Assembly (NCBI GenBank): GCA_001599815.1
Contig: BCIA01000005.1
Span: 2,087,088-2,151,087 of the forward strand
Reading direction: 5' to 3'
Origin: Furcasterigmium furcatum
Lineage: Eukaryota > Ascomycota > Sordariomycetes > Glomerellales > Plectosphaerellaceae
DNA: 64,000 bases
Positions within the stretch are counted from its first letter, which is position 1; each line of letters opens with the position of its first letter. Positions 33,496 to 46,514 of the stretch are shown piece by piece. Below the pieces are notes generated by a model that ran no database searches, was not told the DNA's origin, and saw only the letters and a program-made list of their open reading frames with translations. The translations under genes were made by a program, and so were the position numbers.

Positions 33496-36400
33496 AGCAA
33501 TTTTGAGGCTGTCTCACACGACCTCCAGCGCAACCATGACAGAGGTGCCCTGCAAACGATGCTGCTGTTGCTGCTGCTGCCGCTGCCAGATGTCCTCGGT
33601 CTAGACCGCCTCTGCGACGCTGGGAGGGCGGTGGGAGAGGATGAGCGTACGTGGGTCGAACCGACAAGAAACGAACCGAGAAACTCTCGTGTGCGTGTGT
33701 TTCGTGAGTGATTTGGGGGGGGGCACAGATCGAGGGCGGCTATGGTGGGATGCCGTATCACCGAGGGCTGAGATGTGGTGTCGTGGGGTGGTGTCGTTGA
33801 GGAGCTGCTGTGCGCCGAGCACTGACTGTATGGGAAAGGCCACAAGGAAGCAAAAGAACGCTGACCACGCAACAGACAGAGGCAGAACAGCAGGCAGATC
33901 GAGAGGGAGGGGTCGAAGATCCCAGTGATCAAACTCGTCGTAGCTGTTCGTCAGCTGGGAGTAAGTAATAGCCGTCCCCGAGAACAGGGAGTGAGCCGGG
34001 AGAATGGTGGACAACCAATCGACAGTCGAAGCTCCAGGCGGAAAACGGGTGGTGACCGAAGCTAGGCACCACAGGCACAGGCAAGCACTGGAGACGGGAA
34101 ATTTTGGGAGTCCACGAAGGAGTCGACGGTCCGTGCTACGGACGCTTTGGGGCCCGGTGAGCGAAAGGCGGCTGGATCCTTAGTCGGGGCCAAGTGCGCA
34201 TGCAGGCAGGCGAAGATCTACTAATCCTCTTGTGGGAGACCGAGATCTGGCGGGCCAGGTATGTATGTTGATCACTGCAGTGGTGAATTCGGTCGTTGAG
34301 GCGACAATGGGGGAGACCAGAGGCAAGAAGGGATGGGATTTTTGGACGTTGCCCGGGAGGCCGACGGGACAGATCTCGGAGCAGGACCGCTGGCGATATC
34401 AGCCGGGAAGAAGCAATAAGTCGCCCGATTCTCTCCTTGCACCTTGCAGATGATGCCTGGGTAAGCGCCAGGCCAGGGGGGCAATCGTCGGGCATCTAAG
34501 GTACGATCCCCCTATCTGTGACTTGTTGGTGCTGATGCGCGCCTGTTCAGGTCCATTCAACCACAGCCAGCTGACGGGTTCCTGTGGGTTGGTGCTAGGC
34601 GCAGAGTCCGCCACGCTTAAAGCAGGTACCGTTATGTTAGCACCTCTGAGATGCAGCGGGCAGCATCCAATAGGCGTGTGCCCCTCTTCGTTCCTCCGGT
34701 TCTCTTTCAGGTTGGTCGAGAGGGTTCCTGGAACGGAGGAGAAAACCAATCCAGGGATGTTGCCGCGTGGTATGGGAACGAGTGGCCGAGAAATGCAGCG
34801 ATATGAGTCCCTCCCCAGACTTCTCTGCTTCTGGAAGGCCGTAGACACCCTCGAGTTCTTGGATCCCTGCTGAGCGTGCGAGGGAGGGAGCGACGCCAGG
34901 CTCGCAAGTCGCGGCAATGATACAGAAAGCAGGGAAACCGTCACGGCCTGCAGGCGACACACATGATGAACAGGGGCCGGAATGCGACTCAAGGGAGTCA
35001 AGGTTGCATTGACGGCAGCCAACTTGCAGCCCTAAGGACGCCGAGGCTGCTCAAAAAGGCTGCTTCGCCGCCTGGCAACCAAAGGCAACCCGGCAGAGTC
35101 GGCGGCCATGGCGTAGTCTGGACTTGGGCCAGATGGTGAAGTCTTGTTCGCCATCGATGCTCGATTGGTGGTCAACATGGCGTGCGCCGATGGGAAGCCA
35201 CCGTCCCTACCAAGGCTCTTAAGCTCTTGACCTGCCTGGTTAGTCCGATGCACAGCGTGGAGATCAGCCGTCGTTCCCCGCAAGCCCGGGCTTCCAGGCG
35301 ATATTCAAGCGGAGGAGTTCCTGGATCGAGATGGTCGGAGGGAACAGGAAATTGGAGAAGAGACGATCGATATTCCACATGGGAATCCATCTGGTTTGTC
35401 CTTGTATCTCGGGCCTTGTCAAAGCCATGGAGGCTCTCATTGCCATGTTCCAGGCTCGTCCTCGGTCGAGGCATTAGTGTCAGCACGAAAAGCATCCTGG
35501 TCCCGATCTCGTCGTCGCAATCTCGGGTGATCACTCCAGCCGCCGCCCCGGTCCTGCGTCATCATTGTGTCGTCAAGTTCCTAGGCATCGTCTCCACCTG
35601 AAGCAATTCACCTGAGCAAGCCTGGAGTGCGTTCTGAACTTTGGCGCGGAAGATCCTGATGAATCGGTAAGGCCGTACAGCACACCGCCCGCCGCTCTCG
35701 TTCAGAGTTCTGCCGCCCATGGCTCTTCTCATGCCGAATCGAATGTCAAAGGCTGAGAAGAGTTGGCATCAGCCAACCGAGCCGTTCGAATGAACGGTGG
35801 CGCAGGGGTGCGCTGCCAGATTGGTGGCTCTTACATGCAGTCGGATAGCAAACCCTGGTCCGCTCTGCGCCTCCGGACTGGTCCTGCGAGGATGATAGGT
35901 GCTTGGTTCGAGATCCAGCTCGCCACAGGCCAGCTCGGCGTGGACATCATGTCCATTGGGGGGTGTATTGCGCGCCGAGGTGCATGATCCGGGCCGGAGT
36001 CGTTGGGAGGAAACTCGGAAGTCCCACGTATTCCAGCCAACCGTTTTTGCCATGGTTGCGATATCGCATGATTCAGCTGGCGTTGCTGGAGCCTGGAGGA
36101 GGAGGATTGTGATGCGAATATTGAAGTGCCCCCTCGCCGAGTTCTTTCCTGGCTTGAACCTCCCATGATGATGCTTGGAGGGAAAGAACGACCTGCCCTC
36201 GTACCTACCTCTTTACCTACCTACCATGTACTCGGGTACCTACTTCTGATCGCACCTTCCGACCCAGGTTCTAAATCTAGGTAAGCCATTTCCAACGCTG
36301 ACGCCTTGAACCTAGCTGTCGGAAATGTGAGGCCATCACACTATCACCAGGTCCACAAGCCGCCCGATCGGCCCCCGTTTCCATGACTCTAACCATGTCC

Positions 36401-37582
36401 CATTCGGGAAACCCTTTCGCGGCGAGAAGAACCCAGGCCCTCCCGTCCAAGTAAGCAAGGACAGTACTTACATCCAAGAATAAGTACTTATCGTCACTTT
36501 CATATTGACACATCCCTCCCGGGATCACCCCTCAGCATCGGCTTGACGTCGATCACCCCAGGCGCCGAGGAGGGTACACCCCAGGACCCTTCAGGCACCG
36601 CATAAACCCGGGAGATTGGATGACTCCCCCCAAACCAACGGCGCATCCGCACATCAGGACACTCCTCAGACAGGCCCTGCGTCACGGCCGTCGGAGTGCC
36701 GGGGCGCGCCGCCAGCGAAACACGTCCACAATGGGGTCCTCCGGGCTCGCCGAGATCGAGTACCTGTCAGAGTTTGTATTGACTATCCAAACGGTTCGTA
36801 GAGGTTCGAGCACGGCTCGCGGCTCTGAGCAGCGAGAAACGACACACCAAACGATATCAATGTACGGCAAGCCAGTGATGAAAACAAAATTCTTGTCGAG
36901 CACATCTATCTGAGTAGATCCCGTCGTCAACCCGCTCAGCCAGCCCTCCAGTCCTGGGTGGGGGCTGACATCTCGCTTTCCTCCTCTTGTTCCCTCCCTG
37001 AGAGCGTCCAGTCCCTCTTCCATGCCTGTGGTATTTCCTTCTTTTCCGTCTCTTCCCAGCCTCCGCCGCCCTCTGCCTGTGAGGGCCCGGCGTGAACGTT
37101 AAAAACTATCTAATTAAGAGAAAGACAAGTAGGAGATAGAAAACCAATAAGGGAAAGTACAAAGAAAACTGTGCAAATAGCAAGCGATGAGAGGAGTAGG
37201 AAATACGTGGACGGAGTCCGTGTGGGCGCTGTGTGTAGGCCTTGGTCCCAAGTGCCGTTGTGGACGTCAACATACCTGACGCCTGGTAGATTGAGTGCAG
37301 AGGAGATGGCACATGCCGCCACAGAGGTTTCCCTCAGCAGCGAGCCAGCGCCTGACTTCCCCGTCGCCACCGCCATTGATTTTGCAAGCCGAAAACAACA
37401 ACACCCATTGAGCCCCTTGCACCACCACCGTGTCATGATCCCAAGTCTATGCGTGGCCGTTCAGCCAAGGTCCGTACGTCGTCGTCATCGTCATCCTTTC
37501 GTTCGACATGATATGAGCCCTGAGCAGGGGGATATACATAGGAAAGAAGAGATGCAAGGAAAATGATGGCACCAAGGCCACC
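33496..37582. other. Gene-poor 4.1-kb stretch between two regulator genes
   Basis: Lies upstream of the PHD-finger gene and downstream of the Rua1-type gene, both on the minus strand. Open frames on both strands are short and none shows a domain. A long promoter or leader for the PHD gene is the simplest reading. A short AT-rich patch lies at about 37100-37200. Confidence 0.45.
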
Positions 37583-39648
37583 TCAGAACATGTTGGTCAT
37601 GCCGGTTAGGGGGCTCGACGTCATGTTTCTCATGTGGTCCAGATGGTGAATTTGCGAAGCTGGAGTCGACATCATCGGCTGAAGGTGAGTCGCCGGCGTC
37701 ATCTGAGGTGTTTGCGGCGCCTGCGCTTCCGCGGCGTGTGAAGCCGCTCTCGCCGTCACGGTCGGAGCCGCTGGCAAGACGCGGGGGGCGCTGGTGTCCC
37801 GGCGACGCTTGGGTCCGTCTTTGGCCTTGGGGTGGGTATGGCACTGCATCTGTTAGTCTTCTCGGGTTCCTGTCAAGTCAAGGACGAATCGATCGTCTAC
37901 GTACCTTGTACGCGTGTCTGAACCACGTGGTTCCCTTCTTCTTGGTGCTCACAAGCGGAACCCACTCGTTACAGCTGCCGCAAAGACCTTCCCAGACGTC
38001 GGGGTTTCCGTCCATGCGCCGGGTCGAGAGGGGCCCTTGGAAGGGGTTTCCGGTGGCAGCGCTGATTCCGTGCGTGAAGGACTTGTCGTACCAGTATGCC
38101 GAGTTCTTCAGGACAAGCCACCGACCCGGCTTGCAGATTCCGCACCAGCCTTCCCGCTTGTTTCCGTGGCCCCGGACCCACCTCGGCGTGTACAGATCCC
38201 CTTCGAAGCGCAGCTCCTGCTCATGCGGAACAAGATCTGGATCCGAGGGGTTCATATCCTCGGGGGGCGGCGGAATCGGTTCCTCGTCGAGGCAGGCGTA
38301 TAGGTTCGGAGGTTCCACGTCCGGGTACTGGTGGCTGTGGAGTCCATTGGCGTCACCATTGCTCGACAGAAGCCGGTAGAGATTCTGAGACAACAGGGTC
38401 GGGGGGCAATGGGGGTTGACCTGGCTTGGGGGATGGGCGTGGAATCCCTGAGGCGCGGCTTGCGATGGAATGTAGGCCCGCGGGAAGAAGTTGGGGCCGT
38501 GAGAGTACATGGGTGCTTGACTGGCCTGCAAGTTGGCGAAACTCAACGCAGCATGGTCATGCTGAGCCGTAGGCGAGGCTGTCAACTGCATCTGGTGGCC
38601 GCCAAAGACGTCGTGGTTGGCTTGATAGGAGGGATACGTGCGACGTTGAGACGATGGGTTACAAGAGCCGGTAGACCAGCGCTTGTTCCGGGGACCATCG
38701 ATGGAGTAAGGGTTCGTTCGCGCACTAGGCCTGGGAGAAGGAGAGGCGCGACCACGGCTCTGGGTGCGGACCAGTTCGGTGCGGCTCTGAGGCGTCATGC
38801 GAGGAGAGGGCACAGGTGACCGTTGCGTGGATGACATGAAAGAGTTCCTGTTCGACGTCGGAGGGTAGTCGCTGAACGACGGTACGTCCGATAGCGCGGC
38901 CGAGAAGTCATCAAAAGGCATGTCAGACGCGTTGCCGGTGGTCGACACGGTGAAGGACGATCCAGACATGGGACGGGCGCGGGGTGCGTCCCCATGGTTC
39001 AGGGCTTCATTGTCTTGGTTTCCAAGGGCGTAGCGCAGGTCGAGGACGGGGATGGCTTCGTCAGTTGTGAAAGCTTGCCCGATGGTCACGTTTGATTCTA
39101 GCTGAAGCCCAAAGTGATCTTCGGAGGGCTTGTGCATCCAAGCTGAGGATTGTCAGCCATGCCCAGAGGTCGAGCTGCCGGAGATGTCACTTACAGTCGT
39201 CCAACATGCCATGGTTTCCATACGGACCATGCGGCTGGTGGAAGGAGTGAACAGACCCGGGTCGAGACATGGCGTCGCTGTTGAGTTGTTGAAGAGGCAG
39301 AGCGGACGAGTCCCACTGCGCAAGAGCACCATAATCCTCCCCTATGGGGAACGTGAAGCCCTCGTGGATGGTGGCGGGCCGAGGCTTCAATCCATGAGAG
39401 GAGGGAGTGTTCCACATGCCCATGGGCTGCTCTAAGCTATCAGATGTCACGGGCACTTCGTTGTCGTTCATGGTGAGCCTGGGTGTTGATCGTGGTGGTG
39501 CGTCCTGGGAGAAATGCTGTCGGGGTGCTGGAGCAAAGGGAGACGAGTGTATTTGTTGTTGGCTATGTCTCGTCGTGTTAGAGAGCCTGGCGGCCAGCCA
39601 AAAGTCTGCGGGCGGAGGGACGTACGCTTGTGCCTGACCCGCGTCCAT
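37583..39648 (-). CDS. rua1: Rua1-type transcription regulator (Rua1 C-terminal domain)
   Basis: Exons 39648-39195, 39142-37905 and 37843-37583 give 650 residues; removal of a further in-frame intron (39625-39563) would give 629. The first 460 residues are Ser/Pro/Gln-rich and disordered. The conserved domain (about 468-570) contains LYTPRWVRGHGNKREGWCGI, KPGRWLVLKNSAYWYDKSFT, RRMDGNPDVWEGLCGSC and FRHAYKCHTH, the last split by the final intron. The Cys/His pairs CGIC, CGSC and CHTH suggest zinc binding. This is the C-terminal domain first named in Ustilago maydis Rua1, which controls ustilagic acid genes; in ascomycetes the targets are mostly unknown. The tail is basic then Met/Pro/Gln-rich. 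No biosynthetic cluster is next to it. Confidence 0.85.
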
Positions 39649-42600
39649 GGTGGGAGGGGTGAGCAGGGGAGAGGGAGGATGGAAATTATCGGGGTGATGC
39701 TGGTAGGAGACGATGCGTTGTTAGCTTCGAGTCTCGAACGAGGGACCCCAAGCCTGGCAGTTCACGCTGGCGCAAGTCTAGGGGACCCACGGCGACCACA
39801 CCCTCCACGTGTGTGTGTCTCGTCTCGTTCATGTGGGCATGGGAGAATCCAGGACTTACCGTCAAGATATACGGGGGTTCGCACAGCGATGGCAGTGATC
39901 CTTGTGCTGGAGGGTCGACGTCGACCGGGGCCAGAAAAGAGCGAAGGGCCTGGTACTGATGGAGCCGACTAGGAGCGTGAGAGTGAGTGGGAGAGATAGA
40001 GAGTGAGCAAGCCTCGCGGTGAGGGTATGGACGTTGAGCCGGGTTCAACTGGTGAAATGTTCAGGTGGACGGGTAATGAGTGTGATGAGTTGCGAGAGCA
40101 ACAAGCTTGTAGTCGATGAGGCGCGGGTTGAGACGGAGGATGGTCGCTGAGATGGGGAGAAGAGAGCCAGCTCCCGACGATATTATAGACCAGAGGGGGT
40201 ATGTATGATAACGGACTAAGATGGAAGGCGCGCGCTGGAAAAAGGAGTGACTGGCCACAAGCAAAGATGGCAAGGTTGTAGGTAGAGTGACTTTGGATCG
40301 TGTCGAAGGCGGGAGAGGACCAAAAAGAGGGCGGAGGGGGAGGGGGTGTGAAGGCATACCCTGGAGTATAAAAGAAATCCATCGAGAAAGAGGTATCGTC
40401 CGCGACGAAGGACCAATCGCTCAGCACGGCCAGTTCGGAACGTCGGTAGGGGCTAAGCCGGCTTCCCTGATACACAGGCTCTCGCGTCCGTGATCTTGGG
40501 GCCGCCGCGCTGCAGAGCCGAGAGGGGAGGTCAGAGGAGGAGGGTGGGTGTGGGAGAAAGGGGACTTGGCATACCGAGGGAGAAGGCGGAGCCGTCAGGG
40601 GTGCGGCGGACAAGGATCGTGGCTGTTGCACTTGCACCCTGGACCCGGCCCCCGATGTGGGCGGGCGAGTGAGCTGGGCGACGGATGCCGATGAGCCAGT
40701 GAACGGACGACAGGGCTGTACTCGCAAGTACAAGTATCTTCCCACTCAAGGTGTGGGTGCCAGACTCAGGTACTGGGCGACCAGCTTTGCAGGGGGGTGG
40801 ATGAAGACTTGAGAGCCACGAGCAGGCTGGGAGAAGAGCAGACATATTTCATACACCAAGGTTCGACGCACATGACATGGGTTTTTGACATAATCGCCCA
40901 ACAAAGTTGAGATGCTGGAGAATAGGTTTGGTTAGACGGCAACTTTGATAGTACCTCGGAGATACACAGGACAAGTTGCACGTACACCTCTCGTCCGGCT
41001 CCGTATCGGTCGTCCGGGCCACGAGATGCCCCGCGCCAGGCAGGTTGATCGTATGATTTGCCCAGCCTGGCAAGATGTGATTCGAATGGGCAGCTAGCAT
41101 CTGCCGAGAGGGCTCGGTAGCAACAGTGTGTTTCGACAGCATCCGTAGCGCACGGTGGGCTTCCGAATGTCATGTTCTCGGCTCCCCCGCCCTGTACGGT
41201 AGATCAAGAAGAGACGTGTTTTGCGCCGCGGAGCTGTGACGTGACGTCGAACAGTTTGTGGGCTGGAGGGTGGCAGGGATGCCCTCCGCCAGTCCGTCCG
41301 TCTTGTCGAGAGCCGGGCGTGCCATCGAAGCACCTTACTATTGTGCCTACTCATCCTTCACTGGGGGGTGAATGGTGGAAGGCAAAAAACGCCCCGGCTG
41401 TCGGATTCAAGCCCCATGGCGAGAGGTTGTGGACATACTTCAACGTCTCCTTTGGCGGCGCAGGTGGCACGTTTGCGTCATCGGCTCCTAAATGAGAAGT
41501 GGTCTCTCTGATGGAGACGTTTCTGGGAGGGCGGCCGCTCCGGGTGCAGAGGCCATCTTGGAGAGGCAGGGGCCTCAGAAGAAGGAGGCGGCTGAGGGTG
41601 GGCGGAGTTGTATCAAGATACTGATCCAGGCTCGCTGTGGACCGCCTCCCTCGTTGAACGGAGTTTAGCAACACGCGCCAAGCGCCCCTGAAGGAACGTA
41701 GAAGATATTGGTTCAGGAGGCTCCCTCTCCTGGCCGGATTGGACGATGCATGCTGCAACTGCAACGACCAGACGCACGCCGCCAGTCATCGGTCCAGACA
41801 GACCTGATTGCAGCGCAGGTACGCAGAGAAGAGAACGAGGACATTCGCTGGGAATCAGGGACGTGCGTGGTGGAGGGTATATGCCACGAGGGCAAGACGC
41901 GTTGATGGTCCAGGTCGGAGGCAGAAGCGTTTGACGTTGACGTTGGGCCAGTCCACACACGCGTGGTGATTTGCTGAGGTAAGCTGGCTAGACAGGGGTA
42001 AGGGTTGTGGTGCGGCGGGAATCGGACTCGCGCTGTGGGGACTGACCTGAGCAAGGTGGCCGAGGACACCACCTGATTGGCCTGGACCGATACGTCTCAG
42101 GGGTTCTGCGTCTCAGATCTGTGTCAGAGGCCGAAACCCTGTCGAGGGGGGTCTCTTGGCGGTAGGGCATCGTCTTTTCTCCGGGCAGATGAGCTTATCT
42201 TCCCCTTCCCCGTAACATCGTCGACCTTCACTGACCGATTGAGGCGCCATGGAAATGCTTTCGGCCCAAAAGGGCCCTGAAATCGCAGTCCGGTGATTAC
42301 CGCACACGTGCGCAACCCTGCTAACCGTCGCTAGATGGACCGGATGCGATGGCTTCATTTCTCCAGCGACGCCGGTCCATCTTGGCTCGACTTCTAACAT
42401 TAGAAAGCCTCCACTGCCATCTGTCTGGCGCTGGCAATCTGCTTCCAGCCTGCAAGGCTACCTTTCTGGAAGGGTCTGTCAGTCCATTCATGAGCACATG
42501 ACATCATCCGCACTGCCTCATCAGTCAACTCATCTCTCGGCTCTTTCGGCCGTGTTTGAGCCCAATGTGCGTCGTTCAGATGAGACGGCCCATTTCAGTT

Positions 42601-45600
42601 CACCAACAACCGAGTCTGAGTCTCCATGTTCACTTGCGGTGTTCGTCTCGTGCCGCCAATGGTACTCCGTAACAGCCTGCCCGCAAACAGTAACAACTCA
42701 TGCCCCCGTGAGGCTCCTCGACGCAGCTCACACGCAAGAACGAGCTCTAGTCTTCCATTGGCTCACTCCCAGGGGGACCGAGCGATACTTTGCTTCTTGT
42801 CCAAACATACGCCCTCAGCTGCATCTCCTGCATCTCCTGCACTCCGCAGAAGCAAGTCGAGAACATGGGCAGATACAGTTCTCTCGCGGAAGAGCTGTCT
42901 AATCCTTGACGCGTCATGTTGATGCTGACCGGCACCAGTTCGTCGTTTCGATTCGCAGTTCCGTTCGTTTGGCCTTAACTGGGCCCCATTATAGCCCACA
43001 AGGCCGGGATACCCGTCATATCGAGGATCATGCACGCCAGCATGAGGATCACCGGTTCCCGTCATCGCATCATTCACGGCAAACTGCCTCCGCTGTGAAG
43101 AGCGCCGTCGACCACCTTGGCCGGGCTAGCCCAGGTTGCCAGGCTAGGAGGGGAGAACTATTCCGCCGAACCACGGCGGTGCCCAACCGTTTTCGCCTTG
43201 CCCACGTCGTCGAACGGCCGCCCCATCTCCACGTATCGTCTCAGAACCTGCTCGATTTCAGCCGGACCAAGTCCCTTGCGGCATCTCTCGCGAGACTAGA
43301 AGCAAGCTAGAAGGCGTCAAACACGAGACCAGATCGCCCGTCGCCTGCCTAGACGCACTAATCTCGCGAAGAGAAGGAGGGATTCGGCGCCCGAACAGAC
43401 GAAGGCGGGGGGGAGAAACACCGCCAGCCCGAGCGGTAGTCGCCCGCACGTCCAAGACGGTGTGTCTGAGCCCCAGAGTGCGCGCGCCGACTGCCTTGGC
43501 CGTTCCATCCTACCTTCGACGTGTTGTTCTATGGGGAGCGAGTGGCCGTGCCCTTTACGGGAGGCCTTGCGGGCCCCGGGGAGTCCGTGGACAGGGATGC
43601 CCCGTCCTCCGCCGCATAACAACCTCGCACGCTTCGGGAAATTGACTGATGGGAGACGACCACCCACCAAACAGCCTTTTTTCTTTCAGTGCCCTCTTCG
43701 GCCTGGCCTATATCATCATCTATTATGGTGATCCCGGCCAATGACAGCGCCTTACACCCCACCGCTGGACCGCCTCCGGATCGTCTTGCAGGATATCAGG
43801 AACCAGTCAAGAGCCGGACAAGCCCAGAGGCTGCTCTCAGGCCCCCCGGCTCTTCGCTGGCAGCCCGGACGGGACGTTGCCCGAGTGGTCGAGTATGAAG
43901 CTCTTTCATGGGGAAGGAGATCTCTGCCATGGACTGGGATCCTGTCGTGCATCCAGCCCTGGCTAATCAGGGCCCGACAGCGCAGTGCTTCGTCTGCTCG
44001 CCACAGTCTGGACTTGCCCATTGTCCCTTCTGGGGATGCCCCTTCTCCGTTCTTGGACTCGAGCAGACGAGATCCGCTCGAACCTCAAGTGTGGGCGAGA
44101 CAAGTTTCACTGAAAGTTCGTCCTACCCTTGCGACGACTTCAGACTGGTCCCTGGATTTTACACCAGGGGCACCAGGATGCGGGCAGGGATCGCCTCTCT
44201 CGAGAAACATCACGTTTCCGTCGTCTCTTCGTTCCGAGATCGAGCCATCTGACTCGCGAGGGCCATTATTGGGCAATGGCTTCTCAGTGACTCTCTCTAG
44301 TGTCGTCCAGTATGCGATCAGAGCTACCATCGGCGGAAACCTCGCCTTGAGAGGTTTGTCTCATGTGTTGGCCGCGGACTGGCCCGCCGCATGTGATGGG
44401 GAAGCCGCCGTTACAACCAAAGTGCCTTGTCCATGACACACGGCACGTCTGTATCTGCCTCGTTTCGTGGGGAGGCAAAGAGGCCTCTTAGCCGGTGCCT
44501 GCCACCACGACGACCCAGGACTTGGAATGCTGTGCACACAGGTCGTCATGGCTGCCTGGACCAGCGTGGACAACCATTCCCGGCTCTGCCAGGGCAAGGA
44601 CAGGCAGTCCGGGGAGGGCCAGCCCATGGTAGCAGTCATCGAGCCAAGTTCAGCAGAGCAAGATCGCCGCTCGGGCACGTCTGCTACGTACCACCGGTGA
44701 GCAACTTGGAAGCCCGAGGAATGCCGCGTGGGGGACACATTGGCTGCTCAGACCAGCCAGCAAGACCGAGCCCACCTGTGCCGCCCTCCGTCTGATATCT
44801 GCAAACACATCAGACACGCACGCAGTATCACCCATCGACTCGTACGATATTAGCTTTCCATATGGTGCCCCGACAGACCACAGCTGAGCTCCAAGATATC
44901 CCCATTTGGCTGGCACAGCCGCCCAACATGATGTTCCCTTTCTTTTCCCCTGGCCAGCTGCTGCAAGATCTCTGATATATTAACCACACTTGATCTAGTC
45001 GTCCGAAGTCGAGAGGGGCATCGGCTCATCGTGGTGGTGAAAATTCGTCCGGTACCCCAGCCGCTGGGTAATCTTGCCGCCTTGGCTTGGATCGATCTTC
45101 TCAAATGGGGGGCTCAGAGCAGCCAGATGCAGAAGGCCAAACCGGGTGCATGCGCCTCTGAGATGGGAGTAGATGGCGAGTACCAATCACCTCATCACTG
45201 TGAATTGTCTGCCGAGGAGGGCTCCCTCCCGACACCGACACACCCCGCACTGAGGGGCTGGGAAGGGGGTTGTGGCTGCTTGCCATGGCGTGTATGATGT
45301 TGATTGCTGGCTTGTCTGTATCGGGATCGAGCTGAGGATCTGAACGGATTTGGACAGACATGATGCTTTTTCTTGAGAGTACAGGTACTCTGCTGGATGT
45401 ACCTGATGAGATCGGGGATTTTGGGGCTGGTTCGACGTTGTGCCCCTGACTTCTGATCGGGTGATAGCCGGATTTCCTTTCTGGGAGGTGGTCACGCTCA
45501 GGGGCAAGTGAAATACCCGTCACGTGCGGGTAGGAAGACCCTGTTGATACATATCGCCGGGCTGCTATCAAGATCCTCTGTTGGGTCTGTCTCATACGTT

Positions 45601-45806
45601 GTTCTCTGGGCAATTCAGGCCGAGCATTCCATATGTGCTATGGGAAACAATTCACCCTCATATCCCAAGCGACTCACTCATAACCACCATCTGCCATGAC
45701 ACCCTCGCTGAAGCAACCTGCAACCTCATCACAGCAGATACATCGCTTAGCGATGAACTCAATGCTTAACCACAATCCACATCCCTTTACATATCCCTCC
45801 TCTCAG
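39649..45806. other. 6.2-kb stretch without a supported gene
   Basis: The largest gene-free interval in the window. The first 1-1.5 kb is probably the promoter and leader of the Rua1-type gene. The rest has only short or overlapping frames on both strands; the longest ATG frame (43741-44436, 231 codons) lacks any motif. Base composition is not AT-rich, so there is no sign of RIP-degraded transposons. No tRNA or clear repeat was found. Confidence 0.45.
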
Positions 45807-46514
45807 TTACTGCTTGTTAATCCTCTTCCAGACCTCATTCTCCGCCTGCGCCAGCGAATCTCCAACCCCCGTCGCCCACTTCTTCGCCTGATCCCACACG
45901 CCCTCGTCCTCCCCGTCGTACGTGCGCCCTTCCGCCATGGACGCCTGATACCGCTGCTGGCTGGTGAACTGGTCCGCGCCCGTGTTCTGCTGGTACCCCG
46001 GCGGGTGGGACAGGTCGCCGCTGCCGGTCGCGGCATTCAGCATGACGGGCCGTGGGGCGACCGGCTGCGTAGTTGTCGCGGTGGTGCCTTGGTAGGGAGC
46101 GTATGCCGATGACGGGGGCGGCATGGCCATCTGGGGAGGCATGGGCATCGTCTGGGGCGCGGGCGTCTGCTCAGGCGGGTGGAAGGTCTCGCCGGCCTTG
46201 GGCGGCGGGGGGAGGGATCCGGCTGCGGTGGGCGCGGCACCGGGCTGGGGGGGCGGGGGGCCGACGTCTGGGTGTGGCTGGGTTCGTGTTGGCTGAGGCG
46301 GCGATGATGCTTGTGCCGTTGCGGTCTGGACAGGGAGGAAGGGGGTTGCGCCGGGCTGGGCTGGGGCGTAGGCCTGCTGCTTCGTCGTGGGAGTCGGGCC
46401 GCCGGATACTTGGCCGTTGGAGGCGTTGTCCTGTGATTCTGCGGTCTTGGGTGTTACACCGGACGGCTTGGAGGCGTTGATCGGGCTGGAGCTGTAGATA
46501 GGAATGGGAGGCAT
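45807..46514 (-). CDS. Conserved fungal proline-rich protein of unknown function
   Basis: A single exon of 235 residues. It starts MPPIPIYSSSPINASKPSGV, a conserved-looking N-terminus, followed by a long disordered stretch rich in Pro, Gln, Thr and Ala. After residue 150 come the short blocks PVMLNAATGSGDLSHPPGYQ and QQRYQASMAEGRTYDGEDEG, and a C-terminal amphipathic helix VWDQAKKWATGVGDSLAQAE that continues to WKRINKQ. The layout suggests a scaffold or membrane-surface adaptor, but no function is known to me. The ATG at 46514 is preferred over an in-frame TTG seven codons upstream. Confidence 0.65.
   Translation of the reverse strand: MPPIPIYSSSPINASKPSGVTPKTAESQDNASNGQVSGGPTPTTKQQAYAPAQPGATPFLPVQTATAQASSPPQPTRTQPHPDVGPPPPQPGAAPTAAGSLPPPPKAGETFHPPEQTPAPQTMPMPPQMAMPPPSSAYAPYQGTTATTTQPVAPRPVMLNAATGSGDLSHPPGYQQNTGADQFTSQQRYQASMAEGRTYDGEDEGVWDQAKKWATGVGDSLAQAENEVWKRINKQ

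Noticed and set aside
42010..42080. Minus-strand tRNA-like sequence with a partial B box and a short pairing acceptor
   Set aside because: The best fold is only about 64 bases, the T stem has a mismatch, the conserved TTC of the T loop reads TCC, and no proper D and anticodon arms can be formed.
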